Assembly: GCA_002457275.1 (NCBI GenBank)
Contig: NTKD01000002.1
Location: 29,378 to 93,377, forward strand
Reading direction: 5' to 3'
From: OM182 bacterium MED-G24
GTDB lineage: Bacteria > Pseudomonadota > Gammaproteobacteria > Pseudomonadales > Azotimanducaceae
Length of the DNA stretch: 64,000 nucleotides
Both the position numbers and the translations under genes were made by a program. Below, piece by piece: positions 53,140-61,659 of the stretch; positions within the stretch are counted from its first letter, which is position 1; each line of letters starts with the position of its first letter. Under the pieces are notes generated by a model that did no database searches, was not told the DNA's origin, and saw only the letters and a program-made list of their open reading frames with translations.

Positions 53140-54150
53140 ATGATAGACGAGACCAGCGATTCGACTGACAGTGCCGCGCACCCGTTTACCCGGCTTACAC
53201 CTGATCTTGTCATGGATGCCACCGAGTCGACGGGATTCCGATGTGATGCCCGTATCCTCCAGCTGAACAGTTACGAAAACCGTGTCTATCAGATCGGGAT
53301 TGAAGATAGTGACCCTGTGATTGGTAAGTTCTACCGCCCTGACCGCTGGACTGATGCGCAGATCCTCGAAGAACATACGTTTACCCAGTTGCTGACAGAC
53401 TCGGATATCTCCGCAATACCACCCCTTGAGATAAACGGCACGACGTTACACCATTTCGAGGGTTTTCGATTCTCGTTGTCCCCAAGGCGTGGCGGAAGAG
53501 CACCCGCTGTCGACGATCTGAACACGCTGGAAATCCTCGGCAGCCATATTGGCCGTATCCACGCAGTGGCAGGAGAAGGCGGGTTTGAGCACCGAACACA
53601 GTTCAGTGTTCAGGAGTTCGGACTGGACGCACGCGACGCGGTGATGAACGCGGGCTATGTTCCATCTGAGTTGATGCCCGCCTTTGAGTCCCTGTACGAA
53701 GGCATTCTTTCAGATCTGACGACCCTCTTTGACCGCGTTCATGTCAACATCCTGCGGCTCCATGGCGACTGCCATATGGGTAATGTGCTCTGGCGGGACG
53801 ACCTGCCTCATTTCGTTGATTTCGACGATGCTCGATCCGGACCCGCCATTCAGGACCTCTGGATGATGCTGTCAGGTGAACGTGAGCAACAACAGATCCA
53901 GATGATGCACATCCTGCGCGGATACCGACAATTCAATCACTTCAACCTGGCAGAGCTTCAGCTGATCGAAGGGCTCCGCGCTCTCCGAATGATCCATCAC
54001 GTCGCGTGGATCGCAAGACGATGGGACGATCCAGCATTTCCCAGAGCATTTCCGTTCTTCGATAGTGAACGTTTCTGGTCGGAACACCTTCTCTCGCTCA
54101 AGGAGCAGTGGGCCCGATTGTCTGAACCAGCGATTGAAATCTACGACTAG
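53140..54150 (+). CDS. srkA: Stress response serine/threonine protein kinase (YihE/RdoA)
   Basis: 336 residues from ATG 53140 (a TTG at 53125 would add five). Aminoglycoside phosphotransferase-like kinase fold: ENRVYQIGIEDSDPVIGKFY (ATP lysine), LRLHGDCHMGNVLWRDD (catalytic loop) and HFVDFDDARSGPAIQDLW (Mg-binding DFDD). Length and motifs match SrkA, a kinase linked to envelope stress survival. Lies 22 bp after nudC, probably cotranscribed. Confidence 0.92.
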   Translation: MIDETSDSTDSAAHPFTRLTPDLVMDATESTGFRCDARILQLNSYENRVYQIGIEDSDPVIGKFYRPDRWTDAQILEEHTFTQLLTDSDISAIPPLEINGTTLHHFEGFRFSLSPRRGGRAPAVDDLNTLEILGSHIGRIHAVAGEGGFEHRTQFSVQEFGLDARDAVMNAGYVPSELMPAFESLYEGILSDLTTLFDRVHVNILRLHGDCHMGNVLWRDDLPHFVDFDDARSGPAIQDLWMMLSGEREQQQIQMMHILRGYRQFNHFNLAELQLIEGLRALRMIHHVAWIARRWDDPAFPRAFPFFDSERFWSEHLLSLKEQWARLSEPAIEIYD

Positions 54151-54174
54151 AGGCTGTTGCCCTGATCACTCGTT

Positions 54175-55332
54175 TTATGGACCATCCAACAACCCCTGGC
54201 GACCTTTGTTCAGCAACAGATTGCCATAGGATGCCAACCAGAAGGGTCGATGCGCTTCAGGGCATCGCTGGTAGCGTTCCTCTGCAACCCCATCGTTCAC
54301 TGACGACTTGATAGCGTTAGCCGCTGGCAAAAACTCTGCATACTCACCTCCGTGCTGAACTGCCAGTTCCGAGAAAGCCCAGTGATTGATGGGGTACGCC
54401 TTGAGTCCCGCAACCACCTGACGATCAACCTCTGTGGCGATCTGATCTGCATCCAGGTCACCGGATATCGGGGTTCCGAAAGCCAGGTGTACATGACCTT
54501 TAAACCCACCAAGTCCTGTCGCCAGCGAAATCAGGTCTTCGTTGGGTGGTTTCTCATAGTGCCCATGTTGCTCAATCTCATGGAGTTCACGCGCCTTCAT
54601 CATGTCGCAGGGGTCATACTCATAGGAGATGGCCAGAGGAACCAGGTTGATCTCCGGCAGTAGCTCAGACAACGGCCGCTTGTTGTGTGCCAGGGCAAAC
54701 ATCTTGATCACCGCAGGATCAGTGGTATCCAGGCCGTCCTTTGCTCGACCCTCACTTTGCGCAATCCAGATGGAATCTCCTTCCGACATCGCGTGATGGA
54801 TATAGGCCGAGGATTGCTTCATGGCAGCGTAGATTTTGCGCGCGCCGGTTTCCGATCGTTTGATGAAAAAGCTCTTATTGAGTCGCATCAGGTCCGTCGC
54901 AAACCGGCGTTGTACGAGGTTGTCACCCACCGCGATGTGAACGGTACCCAGGCCTGCCTGAAAAAGGACATAGTTCAGCAGCATCGAGTCTCCGGCGATA
55001 TCCCGGTGATTGCTGATAAACAGATGTGGATGGTTTTTGGGCAGATCATCCAGCCCGGACACAGTCAGCGACGTGGTCGTTCGTGCCACCAGGGACCGTG
55101 CGTAGCGGGCCTCATACCGCTGAAGTCCATCGATATCTGTGATCCCACGGGTCCGACTGATCAGGTATCGACTGACCAGGAAACGAACAAGCCCAGGTAC
55201 AACCCTGCGCATTCTGGGCGCCAGGTGTCTACTGATGAAATCGAGGAACTCGGTATCTCGCAGGAGACGATGCATGGCGTCCGGCACCTCATGGTCGAGG
55301 TAAGGTCGAATGTCGTCAAAATCTGTCATCAA
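54175..55332 (-). CDS. Lysophospholipid acyltransferase (PlsC-like) family protein
   Basis: 385 residues. The acyltransferase H-x5-D block is FISNHRDIAGDSMLLNYVL, then VGDNLVQ, FFIKRSETGARKIYAAM and IWIAQSEGRAKDGLDTTDPA in place of the usual FPEGTRS. NHRDI and SEGRAKDG are typical of a larger, glycerol-phosphate acyltransferase-like subgroup often of unknown substrate. No membrane helix is obvious. Converges on srkA. Confidence 0.85.
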   Translation of the reverse strand: MMTDFDDIRPYLDHEVPDAMHRLLRDTEFLDFISRHLAPRMRRVVPGLVRFLVSRYLISRTRGITDIDGLQRYEARYARSLVARTTTSLTVSGLDDLPKNHPHLFISNHRDIAGDSMLLNYVLFQAGLGTVHIAVGDNLVQRRFATDLMRLNKSFFIKRSETGARKIYAAMKQSSAYIHHAMSEGDSIWIAQSEGRAKDGLDTTDPAVIKMFALAHNKRPLSELLPEINLVPLAISYEYDPCDMMKARELHEIEQHGHYEKPPNEDLISLATGLGGFKGHVHLAFGTPISGDLDADQIATEVDRQVVAGLKAYPINHWAFSELAVQHGGEYAEFLPAANAIKSSVNDGVAEERYQRCPEAHRPFWLASYGNLLLNKGRQGLLDGP

Positions 55333-55411
55333 TCCCTACGGACAGGCTCGGGAAAACGCGCATTGTAGCATCGACTTCAACAAACCCGTGGTCACGGGTC
55401 ATACCAGATAC

Positions 55412-56173
55412 TCAGTCCCCCAGCTCCCACAACCCATGTATGACCAATCCCAGTCCGGTCGCTATCAACAATAGAAACGCCGCGCGCCTCACCAGTAAAT
55501 CTGGGATGGCACCGGCATAGCGGGTTGTCACCATCGTGACACCAATCACAACCGGCAATGACAGCAAGGTCGTCCACAACACGGTCTCATCCACGTGACC
55601 TGCCGCCAACATCAGCACAATACGCATGACCGAGGTCAATACGAAACACGACAGGAGCGTTGCCCGAATGACCGCGACAGGGTCTGGTTGTCGGTACATA
55701 AGGTAGGCCAGCGCCGCTCCACCAGCACCGTACATTCCGCCAATGACGCCCGCCACAGAACCGGACAACAGGAACGCAAACGGTCCCGACCGTTGCGACA
55801 ACTGTCCAGGCTGGATCAGCAACAAACCGCCCGCGACCACCACCACGACCCCCAGAATCAGCCGCAGCAGCGCCACTGAAGAGGCGGAAAGGTAGTCAAG
55901 CAGGGCCAGGCCAACTACCGTCAGCGGCAGAAATCCGCATGCAAGCCAACCGAGCGCTCGGCGATCAACACCACGCCATTGCGTACGAATAGCGGTTGCG
56001 GAATTGACCAGTGCGATGAAACTCACCACCGCTGCTGAAAATACGATGTCCGCCAGCCCCAACGCGGTGACCACGCCCATGAGCACCAGACCCAGTGCAA
56101 AACCGGTCACGGACTGTATAAACGAGGCAAACGCCACGAGTAACAGAAAAACCCCCAGTTCGAAACCCGTCAT
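55412..56173 (-). CDS. TauE/SafE-family membrane permease
   Basis: 253 residues from ATG 56173 (GFELGVFLLLVAFASFIQSV). The 56 codons upstream to 56341 overlap the divergent hemJ gene and look non-coding. Eight hydrophobic segments with the repeated family motif seen as VTGFALGLVLMG and SVAGVIGGMYGAGGAALAYL. Such proteins export sulfite, sulfoacetate or other organic anions; the substrate is unknown here. Confidence 0.87.
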   Translation of the reverse strand: MTGFELGVFLLLVAFASFIQSVTGFALGLVLMGVVTALGLADIVFSAAVVSFIALVNSATAIRTQWRGVDRRALGWLACGFLPLTVVGLALLDYLSASSVALLRLILGVVVVVAGGLLLIQPGQLSQRSGPFAFLLSGSVAGVIGGMYGAGGAALAYLMYRQPDPVAVIRATLLSCFVLTSVMRIVLMLAAGHVDETVLWTTLLSLPVVIGVTMVTTRYAGAIPDLLVRRAAFLLLIATGLGLVIHGLWELGD

Positions 56174-56317
56174 GCACGCCGTCGTCTTCAATCGAAGCGC
56201 ACTAGTCTCGCAGAAACGGGAAGACCGAGACAGCACGATTCCTGATCTACCGATGTCCCTCCGCCCGATTGCGCTAAGATGACACACGAATACAAGGGGG
56301 CCACTCAACGGGACAGC

Positions 56318-56734
56318 ATGCTCTGGGTCAAAACATTCCACATTATCTTTGTCATGGCCTGGATGGCGGGTCTGTTTTACCTACCGCGAATACTCGTCCA
56401 CTACCAGGAGGGTCTGGACGCAAACGAAGACGTCCATCGCCTGGTCACGATGGCAAACAAACTGCTTAGATTCACGTGGGTCATGGCGGTGATCGGGACT
56501 ACTCTGGGCATCTGGCTCTGGCTTGGATGGTTCTTTGGCGGGGGATGGGTGCTGGCGAAACTTGGCTTTGTCATTGGCCTGATCATCTATCTGATGATCT
56601 GCCAGTTGCTGGTCCGTCGAATGCAGAGTGGTGGCTCACTGCGCCTCAGCAGTCTGCAGCTCAGATTATTCAACGAGGGTGGGCTCGTGTTGCTCGTTCC
56701 CATCGTCCTGCTGGCGGTCTTCAAGCCCTTCTAA
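56318..56734 (+). CDS. hemJ: Protoporphyrinogen IX oxidase HemJ
   Basis: 138 residues from ATG 56318 (MLWVKTFHIIFVMAWMAGLF), with GGGA four bases upstream; an ATG at 56279 would add 13 residues not seen in relatives. Four helices with the conserved His in KTFHIIFV, FYLPRILVHY, and LARFTWxM-like LLRFTWVMAVIGTTLG. The K-LGF segment (LAKLGFVIGLIIYL) is typical. Oxidises protoporphyrinogen in haem synthesis and complements the ctaA gene at the start of the window. Confidence 0.9.
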   Translation: MLWVKTFHIIFVMAWMAGLFYLPRILVHYQEGLDANEDVHRLVTMANKLLRFTWVMAVIGTTLGIWLWLGWFFGGGWVLAKLGFVIGLIIYLMICQLLVRRMQSGGSLRLSSLQLRLFNEGGLVLLVPIVLLAVFKPF

Positions 56735-56834
56735 AAAAGAACACTCTGACGACGACAGATCGTGCAATCACTCCCGTACAAGGAGTAAGCGTAACCGGTA
56801 CGCGTGATTGAAAACTGATACTTTCGAGGACTTA

Positions 56835-57296
56835 ATGATGAAGATGCGAACACTTCCGACCGCGCTGATGGTGCTTTCCGCAGCACTGCTGACTTTACCT
56901 GCCACGGCTGACGATCGCGGTGGGCCAGACCGGATGATGCATGGCAAGATGATGAAAAACCTGGATCTGGATGACAACGGTGAGATCACGAGAGATGAAT
57001 TTCGCTCGCCTGCGGAGAACAGGGTGACGAATCTGGACACCAATGGTGATGGTCTGGTCACGCCAGACGAATTGGATGCGGATTTCGAGGCCAGACAGGC
57101 GGAAATGCTGGCGCGCTCAAGTGAGCGTCACGCCAGGATGCGAGAACGATTCTTCCAACAGGATACCAATGGCGACGGAGCGATCTCGGCAGACGAGATC
57201 AACGAGACTTTGTTTGCCCAAATGGATGCGGATGGTAGCGGCGGTATAACGCGCGATGAAATCCGACCCAGACGCAAACACCATCGCCTGTTCTAA
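56835..57296 (+). CDS. Secreted EF-hand calcium-binding protein
   Basis: 153 residues. GAGGA lies five bases before the ATG. Signal peptide (ALMVLSAALLTLPATADD) then four EF-hand-like loops: DLDDNGEITRDE, DTNGDGLVTPDE, DTNGDGAISADE and DADGSGGITRDE. The second to fourth have complete Ca ligands. Periplasmic or secreted Ca sensor or buffer. Followed by an intrinsic terminator, then by the sigma/metal-sensor genes. Confidence 0.87.
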   Translation: MMKMRTLPTALMVLSAALLTLPATADDRGGPDRMMHGKMMKNLDLDDNGEITRDEFRSPAENRVTNLDTNGDGLVTPDELDADFEARQAEMLARSSERHARMRERFFQQDTNGDGAISADEINETLFAQMDADGSGGITRDEIRPRRKHHRLF

Positions 57297-57304
57297 ACTG
57301 TGCC

Positions 57305-57339
57305 GTGCGCCCTGTTCGACAAAGGGGGCGCACTTTTTT
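57305..57339 (+). terminator. Intrinsic terminator after the EF-hand gene
   Basis: GTGCGCCC (57305-57312) pairs perfectly with GGGCGCAC (57326-57333), with a 13-base loop and six T's after it. It separates the EF-hand gene from the sigma gene, though part of transcription may read through. Confidence 0.85.
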
Positions 57340-57372
57340 ACCGTATCTCTGGGATCGTCAAACGGAGCACCT

Positions 57373-57945
57373 TTGGACCGCGATCAGGAAGCCACACTGA
57401 TGCAGAAGATTGCCCGCTCAGGTGAGGACGCACCGTCGGCCTTCGCCGAGGTTGTCGACGCCTACCTTGCCCCGCTATTGAGTTATTGTCGTCGCATGAT
57501 GAATCAGTCAATCGATGCCGACGACATGGTGCAAGAGGTCTTTGCAAAGGTCTGGACCGATGCAGGTCGGTTTAATCCGGAGACGGCCCGCCTCACCACA
57601 TGGCTACATCAGATCGCCCACAACCTGTGTATTGATTATTTTCGCAAGCACAGCAGGGTTATCGAAGAGGATCCGACGGACCAGGACAGCATCATCAACG
57701 AGGGTCAGGAAACCGATGACACACCCGATGAACGTCTACGGGCCGACATCACATCAGACCAGGTGCGGCTGGCGCTGGATCTGTTACCCGAAAGACAGCG
57801 CAGCGCGCTGCTACTTTGCTACCACCAGGGGCTCAGCAACCGGGATACCGCAGCCATCCTCGACGTGAAAGTTGCCGCGCTCGAATCGTTGCTGGCGAGA
57901 GCTCGTCGGGCTCTAAAACAGAACCTGGAAGGCGTCCATGTGTGA
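57373..57945 (+). CDS. ECF RNA polymerase sigma factor
   Basis: 190 residues from TTG 57373 (GGAG five bases upstream); the longer frame from 57256 overlaps the EF-hand gene and the terminator. Region 2: LLSYCRRMMNQSIDADDMVQ, then EVFAKVWTDAGRF and TWLHQIAHNLCIDYFRK. Region 4: LALDLLPERQRSALLLCYHQ, then LSNRDTAAILDVKVAALESL. Of the kind paired with small membrane anti-sigma factors in heavy-metal or oxidative stress. First of a three-gene unit. Confidence 0.9.
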   Translation: MDRDQEATLMQKIARSGEDAPSAFAEVVDAYLAPLLSYCRRMMNQSIDADDMVQEVFAKVWTDAGRFNPETARLTTWLHQIAHNLCIDYFRKHSRVIEEDPTDQDSIINEGQETDDTPDERLRADITSDQVRLALDLLPERQRSALLLCYHQGLSNRDTAAILDVKVAALESLLARARRALKQNLEGVHV

Positions 57946-57964
57946 TGACTGTGTCGTCGAAAGG

Positions 57965-58018
57965 AGCGCAGTCTTGAACGGGTGGACAGTCTTGGACAAA
58001 TGGACAGTCATGAACGTA
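57965..58018 (+). repeat. Three-unit 18-bp tandem repeat in the sigma/anti-sigma junction
   Basis: Units begin at 57965, 57983 and 58001. The last two match at 14 of 18 positions (TGGACAGTCTTGGACAAA, TGGACAGTCATGAACGTA); the first is more diverged. The period is six codons, so the repeat is neutral for reading frame. Confidence 0.6.
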
Positions 58019-58033
58019 TGGAAAATGACATGA
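57974..58033 (+). CDS. Possible 19-residue upstream peptide coupled to the anti-sigma gene
   Basis: TTG 57974 has AAGGAG seven bases upstream, the best ribosome site in this junction. The frame reads MNGWTVLDKWTVMNVWKMT and its TGA overlaps the ATG at 58030 (ATGA). It lies in the 18-bp tandem repeat and contains three Trp. It may serve to couple translation; it may also be an accident of the repeat. Confidence 0.3.
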   Translation: MNGWTVLDKWTVMNVWKMT

Positions 58034-58542
58034 ACCAGGCAGAATTCAGACAGCTGATGAGTCGCTACGGCACCCGGTTCTCTAGTTGGCCTGAAGTCCA
58101 ACGTGCAGAGGCAGAAGCTTTTCTGACAGAACACCCTGCAATGAAAAGCTGGGTGAAATCTGAACAATCGCTTGATCGCGCACTGGCACGACTGGCGAGT
58201 GAAGACGAACCCTCGCCAACAGATCTATCACGGCTGCGAGAGGATATCCTCAACCAGATTCCTGTCGCATCAGGATCGGCAGGACGCACATCATCGGACA
58301 TCGAAACGTTACTCGACCAGTTCATTGACTGGATCTGGCCCCAAAGCCTTACGCTGGGTCCATTGATGCGTTCCGCAACAGCCGCAGGACTCCCGCTCGT
58401 GATAGGTGCGGTTCTCGGTGCCACGATGATGACGCCAACATCGACCGTTCCGGAAGATGAAGGCGAGGAGGTTTATCTGATCGCCCTCGTTGACGATGCC
58501 TATACGAACCTCGGCCAGGATGAGATGGAGAATAATCTATGA
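58030..58542 (+). CDS. Probable membrane anti-sigma factor
   Basis: 170 residues from ATG 58030 (MNQAEFRQLMSRYGTRFSSW). A longer start at GTG 57982 has a poorly placed ribosome site. The N-terminal half is acidic and helical (WPEVQRAEAEAFLTEHP), followed by one membrane helix (RSATAAGLPLVIGAVLGATMM) and a short acidic outer tail. No zinc-finger cysteines. The layout and place, between an ECF sigma gene and a periplasmic metal-sensor gene, point to an anti-sigma factor; I do not recognise a specific family. Confidence 0.6.
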   Translation: MNQAEFRQLMSRYGTRFSSWPEVQRAEAEAFLTEHPAMKSWVKSEQSLDRALARLASEDEPSPTDLSRLREDILNQIPVASGSAGRTSSDIETLLDQFIDWIWPQSLTLGPLMRSATAAGLPLVIGAVLGATMMTPTSTVPEDEGEEVYLIALVDDAYTNLGQDEMENNL

Positions 58543-59057
58543 CCCGCAGACGCTGGATGACGTTACTGTTGATCGTCTCGATTGCGCTGAACCTGATGTT
58601 TGTCGGAGCGTTTATCGGTTTTTCGTTCATGAGACCCGACGTTCGGCCAATCACCCCGGAGGTCAGTACTCGCTGGCTCTACAGGGCGCTGGGAGAGGAA
58701 ACCCGGGAGGGTATGAGACCTTTGTTCGAACAACACAGGGAAGAACTCGGCAGGCTTCGAGGCGACATCCGGGATGCGCAGCAGGCATTCGAAGCTGGCT
58801 TGAACGCGGAAACTTATGATCCGGACCAGGTATCAGCAACCCTGACACAGGTGAGACGCGCCCATGAAGCCTACCAGCGAGCGAGTCACGAACACATGGT
58901 TGCGCTTTTGGGTCGACTCTCGCCAGAGCAGCGACAGCTCGTCTCCAAACAACTATACCGACGGCAGGGCCGGTATCTAAAAAACAGGGGCGACGACCAT
59001 AGACGCGAAGGCAGGCAAAAGGACCACGTTGGTCCAGCGGGATCAGAACAGCCCTGA
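58539..59057 (+). CDS. Periplasmic heavy-metal sensor family protein (CnrX/Spy-like)
   Basis: 172 residues: N-terminal anchor (RWMTLLLIVSIALNLMFVGA), then a helical hairpin-rich periplasmic domain (LFEQHREELGRLRGDIRDAQ, ALLGRLSPEQRQLVSKQL) typical of the heavy-metal resistance/LTXXQ group, and a basic tail. ATG overlaps the preceding stop by four bases. With the sigma and anti-sigma genes it resembles a CnrX/RsxX-type signalling set. The signal is unknown. Confidence 0.8.
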   Translation: MTRRRWMTLLLIVSIALNLMFVGAFIGFSFMRPDVRPITPEVSTRWLYRALGEETREGMRPLFEQHREELGRLRGDIRDAQQAFEAGLNAETYDPDQVSATLTQVRRAHEAYQRASHEHMVALLGRLSPEQRQLVSKQLYRRQGRYLKNRGDDHRREGRQKDHVGPAGSEQP

Positions 59058-59075
59058 GCCAAGAACAGAACAACA

Positions 59076-59103
59076 CTGGAAACGGGCATCACTGCGCTAT
59101 AAT
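59076..59103 (+). promoter_or_regulatory. Sigma-70 promoter of syd-aroA
   Basis: A perfect TATAAT at 59098-59103 is preceded after 16 bp by CTGGAA (59076-59081), a 3-of-6 match to -35. Predicted start near 59110, leaving about 80 bases of leader before syd. Confidence 0.55.
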
Positions 59104-59190
59104 CGCACCGCCGTACAGATCGAGTCACAACACAGGACACCCCAGACATCCAGTCTCAACAACCAGCCTGGGTTCACCGCCGTTTGCACG

Positions 59191-59760
59191 ATGCAGGAAT
59201 CAGCAACAGTCAAAGCCCTTCGCGCGTTCATTGATCGCGCAAAAATTTATCTGCAGAAAGTTGCAGACGGGCGATTCACTCTGCCCTTCGATGAAGAATG
59301 GCGCTCACCCTGCGAACAGGAACAGTCCCGGGGCAACACTTATTGGTTCCCGGTGGAACAGAGACCAAACGTCTCATTCGAACGACTTTCAGAGGCACTG
59401 GAAGTCACGCTGCACCCTGATATCTGTGACTACTATCAAACATTCTGGAGCGGTTCCCTTGGTGCGAGAGATGAGCAGAGGGATATCAGCCTGTTGCAAC
59501 TCTGGAACCACGATGACCACGAGCGTCTGATGTCCAACCTCATAGGGCATGCGCTGGAAAAGCGTCGTCTTAAACATGACTTCACCATATTTTTTGGAAC
59601 TGCAGAACCCGATGGGGAACGCATTCTGAGCGTCCACAACCGGACAGGCGAAGTTTTGCTCGAGTACCCGGGTGTAGAACCCTTCGAAGTCCTGGCTTCG
59701 GGCCTTTCGGAATATCTTGATACACTGACCCCGGTTAATACTTCTCCAGACATCTACTGA
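59191..59760 (+). CDS. syd: SecY-interacting protein Syd
   Basis: 189 residues from ATG 59191; upstream codons to 59029 overlap the metal-sensor gene and the promoter. Family blocks: LPFDEEWRSPCE, YWFPVEQRP, LSEALEVTLHPDICDYYQTF (here split), and FGTAEPDGERILSVHNRTGEVLLEYPG (key piece VHNRTGEVLLEYPG). A gammaproteobacterial protein that binds SecY and is proposed to monitor translocon assembly. It abuts aroA with no gap. Confidence 0.9.
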   Translation: MQESATVKALRAFIDRAKIYLQKVADGRFTLPFDEEWRSPCEQEQSRGNTYWFPVEQRPNVSFERLSEALEVTLHPDICDYYQTFWSGSLGARDEQRDISLLQLWNHDDHERLMSNLIGHALEKRRLKHDFTIFFGTAEPDGERILSVHNRTGEVLLEYPGVEPFEVLASGLSEYLDTLTPVNTSPDIY

Positions 59761-61044
59761 ATGACACCCATCACACTACCCCGGCTGTCCCATTTTGGCG
59801 GCGAGTTTGATTTACCCGGTTCCAAGAGCCTCACGAATCGTGCCCTCCTGTTGTCAGCCCTCGCGAGTGGGACAACCCGCCTGCACAACGTGCTGGTCAG
59901 CGAAGACACATCGCGAATGCGCGAAGCACTGGCACAACTGGGCGTCTCTCTTCAGGAAGACGGCAACGAAGTCCTGGTCACGGGCGTTGGAGGCATATTT
60001 GAATCACCAACCAACATGGACTTTTTTTTGGGGAATGCAGGTACAGCGATCCGTCCGTTGACCGCCGCCCTAGCTCACACGCCAGGAACCTTTCGCATTG
60101 ACGGTGATGACTACATGCGGGAACGACCCATTGCGCATCTGGCCGATGCGCTGTCCAGTCTAGGCACGACCATTCAATATGAGGCGAAAACGGGCTACCC
60201 ACCACTGCTGCTCACCGGCGGAACGCTTCGGGGTGGACAGGTCAGCATCCCAGGTAACATCTCCAGCCAGTTTCTGACCGCGCTCCTGATGTCGCTGCCA
60301 CTCTGCGCTCAGGACAGCACAATCAGCGTCACCGGCGAGCAGGTCTCCACACCGTACCTGGATATCACGTTGTCGATCATGGCCCGTTTCGGCATACATG
60401 CCACCCACGAAAATTATGGCCTCTTTCGAGTCCCGGGTGGTCAGCATTATCTATCGCCGGGTGATTTTCACATCGAGGGCGATGCCTCTTCAGCGTCCTA
60501 TTTTCTCGCTGCTGCGGCCATCACCGGAGAAACCATCCGAATTAATGGCATTGGTGACCAATCAGTGCAGGGGGACGTCGCGTTCCTGGACGTCCTCGAA
60601 GCCATGGGCGCGAACGTGAGCCGGCATGATGATCATGTCGACGTGAGCCGCGACGGTCCACTGATGGCAGTCGATCTGGACCTCAACCATATCCCGGATG
60701 CCGCGATGACTGTCGCCGCGCTTGCCTTGTTTGCCGAAGGCAAGACAACAATCCGGAACGTCTACAACTGGCGGGTCAAAGAAACTGACCGTATGCATGC
60801 AATGTCCGAGGGATTGACCCGCCTGGGAGCGTCAGTCAAAACCGGAGACGACTGGATCGCGATTTCACCACCCAGCGTGATACAACCTGCCAACATCAAT
60901 CCCTACGGTGATCATCGTGTCGCGATGTCATTTTCCCTGGCTGCATTCGCCACCTCCAATGTCACTATCCTGGATGCAGACTGCACCGCAAAGACCTTTC
61001 CAGGATACTTTGACACGTTTCTCTCGCTGGCAGGTACCGACTGA
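59761..61044 (+). CDS. aroA: 5-enolpyruvylshikimate-3-phosphate synthase (class I)
   Basis: Sixth step of the shikimate pathway. The 427-residue, two-domain beta/alpha enzyme shows PGSKSLTNRALLL (19-31), LGNAGTAIRPL (90-100), DGDDYMRERP, GNISSQFLTALL, VKETDRMHAM and GDHRVAMSFSLAA. The NAGTAxRP motif is intact, as in glyphosate-sensitive class I enzymes. The ATG directly follows the syd stop codon. Confidence 0.95.
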   Translation: MTPITLPRLSHFGGEFDLPGSKSLTNRALLLSALASGTTRLHNVLVSEDTSRMREALAQLGVSLQEDGNEVLVTGVGGIFESPTNMDFFLGNAGTAIRPLTAALAHTPGTFRIDGDDYMRERPIAHLADALSSLGTTIQYEAKTGYPPLLLTGGTLRGGQVSIPGNISSQFLTALLMSLPLCAQDSTISVTGEQVSTPYLDITLSIMARFGIHATHENYGLFRVPGGQHYLSPGDFHIEGDASSASYFLAAAAITGETIRINGIGDQSVQGDVAFLDVLEAMGANVSRHDDHVDVSRDGPLMAVDLDLNHIPDAAMTVAALALFAEGKTTIRNVYNWRVKETDRMHAMSEGLTRLGASVKTGDDWIAISPPSVIQPANINPYGDHRVAMSFSLAAFATSNVTILDADCTAKTFPGYFDTFLSLAGTD

Positions 61045-61075
61045 GTATCCCGGTGCATTTTGCGGATCAGATCGG

Positions 61076-61627
61076 TCAGATGAGCTGATGCTGCGTCGGC
61101 TGACCGACTCGACCGGCCATGTCGCAATCCACACCCTCAAGGCCGAGTAGATGGACTTTCGCAGGTAATCCCCCATCGAAACCTGTCAGCTTTCCGTCAC
61201 TCCCCACCACACGATGGCAGGGCACAACAATGGGCAGCGGATTATGTCCGTTGGCCGCACCTACAGCTCTTACTGCGGCCGGTTGCCCAATCGCGCGCGC
61301 GATCTCGCCATAGCTCCGTGTCTCTCCAAACGGAATCGCACTCAACTCGGTCCACACCCTTTTCTGGAACGCCGTTCCAAAGGGCATAAGATTCAAGTCA
61401 AAGGATCGTCGGTGTCCTTCAAAGTACTCGCTCAACTGTCCCGCCGTTTCGGTCAATATCGCCTCGTCACCCACATCGTCTGAAAGCCACCCTTCGGCCG
61501 GTGTCAGCGCCCCTTTTCCCCCAGGAAAACCGATGTAGTGGAGCGCACCTGACGCTCCAGCCAGCAGCAGTCGACCAAGCGGACTCTTCATATAGCGGTA
61601 GCGACACCGCGGATTGGGACCTGCCAT
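61076..61627 (-). CDS. ogt: Methylated-DNA-protein-cysteine methyltransferase
   Basis: 183 residues. The acceptor Cys137 lies in IVVPCHRVVGSDGKLTG, with FQKRVWTELSAIPFGETRSY and AVGAANGHNPLP upstream, as in O6-alkylguanine methyltransferases. AAGGAGAG ribosome site four bases before the ATG. It sits 32 bp downstream of the broken ada-alkA gene in the same direction, so O6 repair is kept while the neighbouring glycosylase/regulator is lost. Confidence 0.93.
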   Translation of the reverse strand: MAGPNPRCRYRYMKSPLGRLLLAGASGALHYIGFPGGKGALTPAEGWLSDDVGDEAILTETAGQLSEYFEGHRRSFDLNLMPFGTAFQKRVWTELSAIPFGETRSYGEIARAIGQPAAVRAVGAANGHNPLPIVVPCHRVVGSDGKLTGFDGGLPAKVHLLGLEGVDCDMAGRVGQPTQHQLI

Positions 61628-61659
61628 TACATCTCTCCTTATTAGGGGACTAATTTTAG

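Noticed and set aside
57965..58018. CRISPR-like array.
   Set aside because: Three adjoining 18-bp units without spacers and no cas genes; a simple tandem repeat.
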